Shown: positions 55,282-64,000 of the stretch, piece after piece
How the letters are laid out: the number at the start of each line of letters is the position of its first letter
How positions within the stretch are numbered: the stretch's first letter is position 1
Origin: Diphasiastrum complanatum
Lineage: Eukaryota > Streptophyta > Lycopodiopsida > Lycopodiales > Lycopodiaceae
DNA length: 64,000 nucleotides
Direction of reading: 5' to 3'
Assembly (NCBI GenBank): GCA_029204225.1
Contig: CM055096.1
Coordinates: 63,269,240-63,333,239 of the forward strand
The notes under the pieces: model-generated
Told to the model about the DNA's origin: nothing
What the model saw: the letters and a program-made list of their open reading frames with translations, nothing else
Database searches by the model: none
Program-made: the position numbers and the translations under genes

Positions 55282-56302
55282 ATGGTGAAGGACACTAAGG
55301 GAAAAGGCAAAAACGAAGTCGAACCTGTTAGGTCAGCCAAGAAATTCAGACTCAATCAAGACATCAATCATGAATTCACAGTGGGAGCCGAGGAGCTCAC
55401 CCCCCACTCATCAAACGAAGAATTTATGAAGGTGAAACCTGCCCTCTCGGAACTCCTTCTCGTGCCTAAGTCGTACGAAGCAAGGAGGTGGTGGAAACTG
55501 GGGGAGCCTCTATTGAAGCTCTATGGCTTCCCAGATTAATTTGCCACCCCTATGCCAATACCCCACCATCATTGAATATGCCTATCGAACTGCCAGTGCA
55601 GATAAGGTCTCATTCAAATATAGACTGAACCAAGTCACCCATGAAGTCTCCTATGCCATCGAAGAATTGGAGGCTATTGGGATTCCAGCGGGACCAAAGC
55701 ACATACCTGTTAACATAACATTGAATAGAGGAGTTGTCTCCCTATATGGACACCACCAAAAGGGCATGGCACAGAAATGATGGCATTATACTGGAATCCA
55801 TAACTGACGAGGTCCTCCTAGGTGCCGCCTCCTTTGAGGTGAATTTATTTGAAGTGGCAAGAACGAGAAAGGCCAGAATCTCACTCACTTTCTTCAGGTA
55901 TATGGTAGCTTCTCTCACCGAGCCGACAGAATACAACTACAGCTCTCACCAAGCCAACGAGGTACAACTACAACTAGGCTATCTGTATCCAAGAAGAAAA
56001 GCCCTGTTGTTCCCAAAGATGCAGATTGCCATAGGGCCCTTACTCACCTAGATAGCAATGAACTAGGCAGCAGGCCTCATTGATTTCTCCATAGCTTTTC
56101 TGGTTGCGCAATCACAAGAAGCCGCATCCTCCAAATAGAAGACCAAAAAGGCAAAGCATGAGAATACGGACTGGCAACAAGCGGTCTAAAGACTTTCAGT
56201 TCAATCATTGGTGCATGCCACATCCAACTCGCCCCCTACTTAATTTGCATCCCAGCTAGAAACCATTTTATTTGGAGAAGCTACCACACCACCAGTGCCA
56301 CC
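55282..56302 (+). pseudogene. Unidentified ORF region in host repeat (part 1)
   Basis: Starts MVKDTKGKGKNEVEPVRSAK and reads, over three frames, LLLVPKSYEARRWWKLGEPL; LPPLCQYPTIIEYAYRTASA with TYRLNQVTHEVSYAIEEL-like text; and FFRYMVASLTEPTEYNYSSH and NEVQLQLGYLYPRRKALLFP. It is protein-like but I cannot assign a family. Its basic start and position after gypsy pol suggest a retroelement accessory or gag-like product. It is interrupted by copia D at 56302, and proline-rich text resumes at 60300. Confidence 0.5.
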
Positions 56303-56907
56303 TGTGAAAGATTCAACTAGTTTGATCATATTTGCTATATTTTCATACTTGGCATACTGAGGCCAACTTTGTGACTTTTTAAATTCATTAGTCTAAATTT
56401 CATTTGAATAAACATTTTTTGAAAGTGTGGGAAAGTTAGATTGCGAATTTGAGTAGATTTAAATTTGTATGTTGGGTACTTTGAATCTGACCCAAAAATA
56501 GTAGGGTTAGCATTTTGGAGGAAAAACCAAGTGGCCAAATAGGGTTTGGACCTGCTATAAAAAAAAACTCATGGAGAGACACATCTTCTTTCTTTTCTAT
56601 CTTATTTCATGCTTATACATGGTTCTCTTGGGTTCTACTATCCATTGGTGCACTATACTTGTGATTGCAAGCAATTCTATGCGTAGAATGATCTATAATT
56701 GTTATTTTTGGATCCATACGTGTGAAATACAATTGCTTGGTAGTTTTTTATGGACAGCAATGGTACTTTATCATTTGAATCATGTTTGATCAAGTTCTAT
56801 TAGAGTTTGCATCTCATTTCTACATTGGTGACATTGGTAGGATATCTTCTTTTGTAACCCAAGATCTTTTTGTGGATTGGATCATAAATGATCTGAAATC
56901 TTTCACA
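56303..56907 (+). repeat. 5' LTR of copia D
   Basis: 605 bp, TGTGAAAGATTCAAC to ATCTTTCACA. The PBS at 56908-56919 is TGGTATCAGAGC. It is related to, but clearly diverged from, the LTR of copia B. Confidence 0.95.
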
Positions 56908-57504
56908 TGGTATCAGAGCTTGTGTTTCAGGTTATGAAGAAGGAAATCATATCTATCAATGCTTTGGTGAAGATATCAAGGCTGGAGCATGCTAGAGAGG
57001 ATTCTACACCAAAATCGAGTTTTTTGCTTTTTGTAGATTGGATCTTTTGTAGATCAAAACCCTATATAGGTCTATTAACTTGATCAATTTCAATTTTTGA
57101 TTTCACATATTGGATTTGGCCGATTTTTGGTTTGATCGGCCTAAGTGGTGGCTAATAGATTGCATATCAAATTTTCACCATTTGCATGTAGATTTAAAAT
57201 AGTCATTTTTTTGTGATTTTGTCAAAACCTTAATTTTGATTGGATCTCTAGATAGTGAGGTTGCTAGACTTCATTTGAGTGTGTTTTAATCTTAGGAAGT
57301 GGCAAAAGTCATTAGATTGAGGATAGATCATAGGTTGATCAAGATTCCGTGATTCTATGTGTTGATTTGCTTGGTATAAGCGCTAGAAGAGAATTTTTGA
57401 GATAGTTTCAAATATTTGTGATTTCTTTTGAAAACATTTGTTGTTGTTCAAAGGAGTGCTTTGTGCATTGAAACAGGCTGAAAAAGAAGATTAGGTCATA
57501 GCTA

Positions 57505-58259
57505 CATGGCAACCTCAATTGGAGTCATGTTGGAAGCCAATGATAGGCTTACCTCAAGTAACTATTCATTGTGGAAAGTGAGGATGAAATCACTTCTTGA
57601 GATGAATGATGTTTTGGATATTGTTGTAGGTTTGGAGGAGAGACCAGCAATACAACAAGATCAAGTGAGGTAATGATAAGAGGGCCAACAAGGCTCTACA
57701 CATGATCAAGATGAATGTTACCAATGAGCTTCTCAAGGAAGTTGATAAGTGTACTTCATCTATAGATGTTTGGGATTCATTGAAGAAGCTTTATGAATCC
57801 AAGTCTACTTCTAGAGTGTTGACTCTAAGAAGACAAACCTTTTCTTGTTTTCAAAGGAATGAAGAAAATCCAAGTACTTTTGTTTTGAGGATGAAAGCAT
57901 TGAATGATGAGTTGGCTTGCATTGATGAAAGCATTAAGGAAGGAGAGCTTGTTTAAGTGATTCTTAATGGCTTGTTGGATGCTCATGCTAACATTGTTCA
58001 AAGTATTTCTATTCAAAAGACTTTGCCAAGTTTGATGGATCTTCAAGAGATTTTGATCAATGAGGGATATAGGCTTCAAGCAAGAGGTGGATCCACACCG
58101 ACACTTCAAGAGGATGCTATGTTCACAAAGGCCAAAACCAAAAGTAAGTGGTCTAAAGGGCAAGATCAAGTGGATGCTTCTTCAAGTGGCAAAAAGAAGG
58201 ATAGGTCGAAGCTCAAGTGCTTCTATTGTGGCATCAAAGGACACTTTGCAAGTGAGTGC
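57505..58259 (+). pseudogene. Copia D gag and zinc knuckle
   Basis: It starts MATSIGVMLEANDRLTSSNY with SLWKVRMKSLLEMND. A stop follows QQDQVR and the frame resumes at KRANKALHMIKMNVTNELLK, DVWDSLKKLYESKSTSRVLT and NPSTFVLRMKALNDELACID. There is a TAA at 57955, then VILNGLLDAHANIVQSISIQ. The knuckle CFYCGIKGHFASEC at 58218-58259 is intact. Only two lesions disturb an otherwise complete Gag. Confidence 0.95.
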
Positions 58260-58884
58260 TACAAGAAGAAGAGAGATCAAGGAGACAAGAAAGGTAATGT
58301 TACTCTTGATGAGGATGGTTTGGATGTTCAAGATGCAAATGATGATGCTTTTGTGATGTCTTCATGTATGCTTGCTAATGATGGAGATCTAGATCCTTGG
58401 TGGATTGATAGTGGAGCAAGTTCACACATGACCTTTCACATAGAGTACTTCACTTCTTTGTTGGCATATGGAGATGACAAGAGGGTGATCTACACGGCCA
58501 ATGATGGTGAGTGTGCAATCAAAGGGATTGGCACAATTCCTATTTCTCTCTCTACAAATAGGAATGTTCATTTGGAGGATGTCTTGTTTATTCCATCTAT
58601 TACCAAGAATTTGCTTAGTCTGAGTCAAATGCTAAGTAAAGGCCTCAAGGTTGAGTTTGATGGAGATGCTTGTATGATCAAAAGGAAGGATGTCTTGATT
58701 GGAAAAGGTAAAAGGCAAGGAAAGTTGTTCAAACTAGATGCTTGTGTTATTGCTAACCAAGTTGGATGTGTTGCAAGAGCACAAATACCTATTCAAGAGG
58801 TTTGGCATAAAAGGATGGGACACTTCAACTTCAAGTCATCGGAGGTAATGGCTAGAAAGAAGGTTGTGATAGGTCTTAGTCTAC
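58260..58884 (+). pseudogene. Copia D protease and pre-integrase
   Basis: In one uninterrupted frame with the knuckle: WWIDSGASSHMTFHIEYFTS, ECAIKGIGTIPISLSTNRNV, LEDVLFIPSITKNLLSLSQM and VWHKRMGHFNFKSSEVMARK. The active site is intact. The frame then passes into unrelated LLYLFYLMFDHFHVDV at the deletion junction. Confidence 0.95.
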
Positions 58885-59460
58885 TTTACTTGTTCTATCT
58901 CATGTTTGATCATTTTCATGTGGATGTGTGCAAATTGTCAAGATATGGTAAAACTACATTGGTGAGCATCATTTTGATGCTAGATTTGTACTAGCATTCT
59001 TGGCTGGTTTTGTTGATGGAAATGAAGCTATTGGAGGTTCATTATATCACTCATCCATAACTAAGTTCTCAAGTGTTGAGCTACTTGGTGCCAAGGTTTG
59101 GAGATTTTAATTTTTGGTGAATTCATAGTCATTTTCTTGTGTGAAGTAGATCTTGAAGATGGACTAGTAAAACTTGCTTGGTTTATGGAGACATGTGGTG
59201 CTGCTTTAGTATCATGGATGTACTCACTTACTCATGGATTTCCAAGGTTTGATGGTTTCTTGTGGCAAGATGGAGATGGAGGCTCATTCATGGATTCTCA
59301 TGGTGGATACATGGCAACAAAGGACAAAGAAGGAGGAGACATGCAAGAAAATGTTGATCACTCACATTTATTGTTTGTTTGCTATATTTTTCTAGATAGT
59401 TCAGAGCTGGAAGCATGGAGGAATCATCTCATTTACATTCTATGTAATTTTTCATTGCTC
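58885..59460 (+). other. Non-canonical block, copia D copy
   Basis: Homologous to 48040-48600. It reads CKLSRYGKT, then after a frameshift FLAGFVDGNEAIGGSLYHSS, and after another EFIVIFLCEVDLEDGLVKLA, WMYSLTHGFPRFDGFLWQDG, SFMDSHGGYMATKDKEGGDM and HSHLLFVCYIFLDSSELEAW. The open frame 59098-59655 carries this straight into the RNase H C-terminus. The indels relative to B in the shared region are mostly multiples of three. Confidence 0.8.
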
Positions 59461-59655
59461 ATTGAAGTGGTATTGTATCATTTTGTGAAGGAGCAAGTCA
59501 TTGCAAAGGAGGTGGAGCTTCAACAAGTGTCCTCAAGGGAATGTGTAGCTGATATCTTCACCAAAGCCTTGGGAAAGGACTTGTTCATGAAGCATAGGAC
59601 ATCACTTGGAGTGTTATCAAAGTCCATGCTAAAACTAGTTGAAGAGAGAGTGTGA
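59461..59655 (+). pseudogene. Copia D RNase H C-terminus
   Basis: IEVVLYHFVKEQVIAKEVEL, VSSRECVADIFTKALGKDLF and HRTSLGVLSKSMLKLVEERV* form the normal copia RNase H end. They are fused in frame to the non-canonical block. Catalytic residues are not included, so no nuclease activity is expected. Confidence 0.93.
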
Positions 59656-60294
59656 AATTCAACTAGTTTGATCATATTTGCTATATTTCCATATTTGGCA
59701 TATTGAGGTCAACTTTGTTTTTACTTAGAGATTGACTTTTCAAAATTCATTAGTCTAAATTTCATTTGAATAAACATTTTTTGAAAGTGTGGGAAATTTA
59801 GAATGCGACTTTGAGTAGATTCAAATTTGAATGTTGGGTACTTTGAATCTAGACCCAAAAATAGTAGGGTTAGCATTTTGGAGGGAAAGCCAAGTGGCCA
59901 AATAGGGTTTGGACCTGTTAAAAAAGGAGGAAACTCGTGGAGAGACACATCTTCTCTCTTATCTATCTCATTTCACGCTTATACATGGTTTTCTTGGGTT
60001 CTACTATCCATTGGTGCACTATACTTGTGATTGCATGCAATTCTATGTGTAGAATGATCTATAATTGCTATTTTTGGATCCACACGTGTGAAATACAGTA
60101 GCTTGCTAGTTTTTTACGGACAGCAACGGTACTTTATCATTTGATTCATGTTTGATCAAGTTCTATTAGAGTTTGCACCTCATTTTATGTGTAGATGCTG
60201 ATTTTTCAACATTGGTGACATTGGTAGGATATCTTCTTTTGTAGCCCAAGATCTTTTTGTGGATTGGATCATAAATGATCTGAAATCCTTCAAA
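59651..60294 (+). repeat. 3' LTR of copia D
   Basis: 644 bp. It is longer than the 5' LTR mainly because of small indels (for example the segment around 60190). It ends in CTTCAAA before ccacc. Confidence 0.92.
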
Positions 60295-60299
60295 CCACC

Positions 60300-60780
60300 T
60301 ACCATCACTACCAGCACAATCAGAAAGAACAGCCGGGTGCAGGAATACTCAAGAGAGAGCCCTCTTTCAAACTTCCTCCCCTGTCAAAGATACCCAAGGA
60401 GACCAGCTCACCACCCAGAGAACCGGCCGGAGATGATCAAGTGAAGGACAAGTCAACCTCCACGGCGGCCACAACCAATCAAGGAGCCCAAGAAGACCAA
60501 GAGGCCGAGATTAATACTGAAGACCAACGGTGCGGATCACCAATACATACATATACGGCATATCCTGATGGCTCTCCCCTCCGGATGTCTATGATAAGCA
60601 TCCGCCACCAAAAGTACTAGCCCAAAAGCAGTCCGCCACACTAAGTACGGCTATGGGCCCCCCACCAACAGGCATGCCAAATCCACCGATGTCTGACTTT
60701 GGTCAACCACTTGACGAAGTTGATGTGCCAGCAGCCAATGCCTTTCACATGCATGGGGGCTCGTCAAAGATTTGAACTGG
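60300..60780 (+). pseudogene. Unidentified ORF region in host repeat (part 2)
   Basis: Continuation of 55282-56302 after copia D. It is proline- and charge-rich (RYPRRPAHHPENRPEM, KEPKKTKRPR), with stops. It ends about where copia RT text begins at 60790. Confidence 0.45.
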
Positions 60781-60789
60781 CTCCTTACA

Positions 60790-61015
60790 AATCGACTCCA
60801 TCACCAAGATGCTAGACAAAGTCAAGTGTACCTTATCATTGGAGTTCAAGATAAAAGATTTGGGTGAGCTTCTTTGCTTGGAATCAAGGTATGCAATATG
60901 AAGATGGGTTATTTCTTTCTCAATCAAAGTTGTGATGTATTAAAGAAATTTCATATGATGGATTCAAAGCCTATTTCTACATCTATGGAACCACCTTGCA
61001 ACAATCAATTAATCA
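60790..61015 (+). pseudogene. Copia RT fragment
   Basis: Reads MLDKVKCTLSLEFKIKDLGE and LLC, then over frameshifts MKMGYFFLNQSCDVLKKFHM and MDSKPISTSMEPPCN. This matches the L...F.MKDLG...FLG and ...ILKKF.M...KPIST.M region of copia RT. No other part of the element is present. Confidence 0.85.
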
Positions 61016-62243
61016 ACCACCTCTTCTTTCTACTAACTAATAGCAATGTATAACCAATTATAAAATATAATTACAAATCACAAGCCTATAACCACATATT
61101 TGAATGATGGATACACAATAATCATACTCCAAGGTGATCCAATGGAGTATGGTACACTATCTTGTCAAATAAGATGACGTGCTTCTAGTAGAATAAAAGA
61201 AGTAATAAGTGCTACATCCTTCTTGATCTTTTTGTGATTGTAAACTCATATGATTGAAATATTATTCAAATGTTGCACCTATAATACCTCCTAGTTGTCT
61301 CTTTTAGACATTCCAATATGATTAACTTTTTCATACTATTGAATTTTTCTCTCTAACTACAACCACAATGGGTGCATATTGCATCAAGATTTGTAATAGT
61401 TCTATTGATTGTGGATTCAATTCAGGAGTGTTTAGCACAATAAGACATCAATATTGTATAAAAGTAAGATTGTTACAATTTACAAACTTGGTCTAGTGAA
61501 GTGTTATTGCCTATTTACTACGTCATGAATTCCTAGTGAAGATGAGATTAGATGTTCATAATAATTATTTACACAAACTCCTAATATACTTTTGCCACAT
61601 GTCTAACTTGCCTTGGACTCTTCAAAACATTGTCAACTTTGTTGATTACAATCAACAAATATTTTATGGCTTGATTTAAAATGACAATACTTTTTGCATC
61701 TTCATAATGCTTAATAGAATTTGTATTGAAATGGACATGTTGTATCATTTCCTTGATGTCCACTCATAAAAATGAACATGTTGTATTATTTTCTTGATGT
61801 CCAACCATAAAAACTTGTAGGTCACTTATTTGAAATGATCTATAATTATAACAAAACTAACCTTTACACATAAAAAGAACTTATTGTCATGGCATGTCAT
61901 GCCACATGATATGGACAACATTCAACAAGAAAACATTAAGCAAGCATGAATGTTTATCCACAAAGAGTTGACATAAATCTCCAAAGTATTTGATTTACAA
62001 TTGAGCATAGTTTAATTGATGGAGACCAATTTTTTATCTTTTTATGAATGTTTGCTAGTTCAAGTGATTTCACATTAAAATAAAATTTCATCAATTTAAA
62101 CACCCAAAAAATGCATGAATGCATGCATCACTTCAACATTAGATTAAGTAAGCCCGAGTTTATTTTGCAATTCAGTTACTATTTTCAATTTTAGAGGTAC
62201 TATACATTTTATGTTTTATAAGTGGCCCCTGAAGTGCAGATTG
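61016..62243. other. AT-rich region, no gene recognised
   Basis: No domain in any frame. A local duplication of about 45 bp around atgttgtat(c/t)att..cttgatgtcca occurs at about 61735-61760 and 61775-61805. Confidence 0.4.
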
Positions 62244-62280
62244 TGAGAGATTTCAACTAGTTTAGTTAATATTGGTCATA

Positions 62281-62836
62281 GAGTATTTCACTTTGTTGGC
62301 ATATGGAGATGACAAGAGGGTGATCTACACGGCCAATGATGGTGAGTGTGCAATCAAAGGAACAATTCCTATTTCTCTCTCTACAAATAGGAATGTTCAT
62401 TTGGAGGATGTCTTGTTTATTCTATCTATTACCAAGAAATTTGCTTAGTGTGAGTCAACTACTAAGTAAAGGCCTCAAGGTTGAGTTTGATAGAGATGCT
62501 TGTATGATCAAAAGGAAGGATATCTTGAAACTAGATGCTTGTGTTATTGCTAACCAAATTGGATGTGTTGCAAGTGAGCAAATACCTATTCAAGATGTTT
62601 AACATAAAAGGATGGGACACCTCAACTTCAAGTCATTGGAGGTAATGTATAGGAAGCAAGTTGTGATAGGCCTTCCAAGTTTCTTAAGTTGCATCAATTA
62701 TGTTTGTGAGCCTTGTGCTTTGTCTAAGTCACATAAACAACCTTATGCTAGATCTACATCTAGATCTACAAAGCCTTTTTAAATTGTACATTCAGATATT
62801 CATGGAATTACTACAATCATCAATAGTGGAGCTAAG
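62281..62836 (+). pseudogene. Copia E protease C-terminus and pre-integrase
   Basis: Starts EYFTLLAYGDDKRVIYTAND-like text, lacking the DSGAS active site. It then reads ECAIKGTIPISLSTNRNVHL, a frameshift, LLSVSQLLSKGLKVEFDRDA, and after a stop KRMGHLNFKSLEVMYRKQVV, VCEPCALSKSHKQPYA. A stop (TTTTAA) precedes IVHSDIHGITTI. Confidence 0.9.
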
Positions 62837-63780
62837 ATGTATGTAATTTTCATTGATGATTTTAGTAGATTTTGTTGGATCTATCTACCAAAGAGCAAGG
62901 ATGAAGTATATGATGTCTTTTTTAAGTTCAAGAATGCAAAGGAGAACCAATTTTCCACAAGGATCAGGTGCTTAAGGAGTGACAATGGTGGTGAGTATGT
63001 ATCTACCAAGTTCAAGGCCTTTTGTGATGAGCATGGGATCAAGAGGGAGTATACAACACCAAGGACCCCACAACAAAATGGAGTGGCTGAAAGGAGGAAT
63101 AGGACTTTATGTGAAAGTGCCAAAGCCATGAGATTAAGTGCTAATCTTGATAAACCATTTTGGGATCAAGCTTTGTTGTGTGCCAATTTCTTGTGCAATA
63201 GGTGGCCGAGTGCTATTTTGGATGGAAGGACACCTTTTGAGATACTATTCAAGAGGAGGCCGAGTGTCAACTTTCTAATAACTTTTGGATGCACATGCTA
63301 TGATGATAGAACTAAGGAGGATCTATCTTCAAGGAAAGGTATTTTTGTTGGATATAGTGAGGTGAGTAAAGCCTACAAGGTTTACATTCCTTCTACTAAC
63401 AAAGTGATTGCTGGTAGAGATGTCATTTTTTATAAGGAAAACATTCCAAAAGTGTCTTTAAGCATTATTGATGGTGATGTGGATGGATCTAACATTCTTA
63501 ATGTTGATGTAAAGGATCCTACTTTAGATGATGTTGATGATGGACCTTCATTAAGTCAAAAGCCAAGGAGAACATCAAGGGAAAGACAAGTACCTTCAAG
63601 GCTCACATATGACGAAAAGAGTAAGCAAGTAGTTTGTGGAAATTATGTTGCTTTCCTAACCTCTTTTGATGAACCTACAAGTGTAGATGAAGCATGGAAA
63701 GAAGAGGTGTGGATCCAAGCAATGGATCTTGAGTATCAAGATCTTATAAATAATGAAACATCTTTTGGTGGATCTTCTTG
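62837..63780 (+). pseudogene. Copia E integrase, linker and RT start
   Basis: An open frame of 347 codons gives [80 protein letters not shown] and GIFVGYSEVSKAYKVYIPST. The linker ends VPSRLTYDEKSKQV and the RT start is DEAWKEEVWIQAMDLEYQDL, INNET. The Asp and Glu contexts of the integrase core are intact. The YANIT-type loop after GCTCY is deleted. The RT start ends abruptly at the non-canonical block. Confidence 0.95.
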
Positions 63781-64000
63781 TGTAGATGATGCTATTTTAC
63801 AACAATTAATGGATCTGGAAAACAAATTTTGTCCAATGACTTTGATGATCAAGAGGTTGATGTCAAAGGGCTTCAACTAGTCAAAAGGGAAGTTGGCAAT
63901 TTGGAGCTAGTCAAGAGCACCAAAGGAGAGGTAATTGGAAAGATGTTATGGATCTGTTTCTGCAGGTTATTGAAGACTCAAGTAAGGTCAAAGGAGAAGC
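63781..64000 (+). other. Start of non-canonical block, copia E copy
   Basis: After a one-base shift relative to the integrase frame, the text EVDVKGLQLVKREVGNLELV, KSTKGEVIGKDVMDLFLQVI and EDSSKVKGEA is open to the end of the window. It aligns with 47873-48024 of copia B, which has two stops in it. This is the least damaged copy of this part. Confidence 0.75.

Larger units (their letters stand above)
56303..60294 (+). mobile_element. Copia D: compact non-autonomous element (+)
   Basis: 3992 bp, LTRs 56303-56907 and 59651-60294, TSD ccacc at 56298-56302 and 60295-60299. The PBS is perfect and the PPT is GAAGAGAGAG. The interior has gag, NC, protease and pre-integrase, then passes directly to the non-canonical block and a short RNase H C-terminus. 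Integrase and RT are absent. The 3' LTR end reads CTTCAAA instead of TTTCACA, a terminal mutation. Confidence 0.95.
62244..64000 (+). mobile_element. Copia E: 5'-deleted, runs off the window (+)
   Basis: Only the first 38 or so bases of a B-type LTR (TGTGAGAGATTTCAAC..) remain, joined directly to protease sequence at about 62281. Pre-integrase, integrase, linker and the first codons of RT follow, then the start of the non-canonical block. The right end is outside the window. Confidence 0.9.

Overview
This is nuclear DNA from a land plant, most likely a species with a large, retrotransposon-rich genome. The evidence is a spliced eukaryotic gene, many Ty1/copia LTR elements primed by the plant initiator-Met type site (TGGTATCAGAGC), Ty3/gypsy fragments, a probable LINE tail, and long (GA)n/(CT)n microsatellites. 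A gymnosperm would fit the copia density and the bloated introns, but the sequence alone does not fix the taxon. I see no rRNA, tRNA or CRISPR features.

Host gene. One convincing host gene is present on the + strand. I can assemble it by hand from nine exons (16890-31452): tRNA-specific adenosine deaminase 1 (TAD1/ADAT1). The model is 469 codons plus stop. All introns are GT-AG, phases agree at every junction, and the deaminase zinc ligands and catalytic Glu (HAE, PCG, SCSDK) are intact. Two introns are inflated by retrotransposons. Intron 2 (5.55 kb) holds copia debris and an inverted copy of exon 7. Intron 4 (6.3 kb) holds a complete copia insertion with a TSD, and was about 105 bp before the insertion.

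Layout. 1-7500: tandem repeats, an unidentified coding remnant (minus), duplicated (GA)n blocks, and pieces of a decayed minus-strand copia. 7525-13591: a full-length minus-strand copia with 730-bp LTRs, PBS, PPT and TSD tacaa, but with decayed coding. 13597-16889: upstream region of TAD1 with no recognised gene. 16890-31452: TAD1. 31453-33230: downstream sequence ending in a LINE-like tail. 33735-37221: a deleted minus-strand copia. 37222-39287: nothing recognised. 39288-40285: an LTR fragment and scrambled gypsy integrase pieces. 40531-43474: a copia without recognisable LTRs. 44006-49514: copia B, full-length, LTR-bounded and non-autonomous. 49515-52625: an LTR-like repeat and a truncated minus-strand copia C. 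52640-56302 and 60300-60780: gypsy pol and an unidentified ORF region, interrupted by copia D (56303-60294, TSD ccacc). 62244 to the end: copia E, truncated and running off the window.

Most notable. (1) Copia elements B, C, D and the start of E share a non-canonical block where reverse transcriptase and RNase H should be. The reading frame is partly conserved between copies, which points to a non-autonomous copia group carrying an undescribed extra region. (2) TAD1 carries a 114-bp inverted copy of its own exon 7 in intron 2, about 12.6 kb away, with matching (GA)n/(CT)n tails, so its pre-mRNA could form a long duplex. (3) The intron-4 element has a 388-bp copia integrase fragment from another family inside its 5' LTR only.
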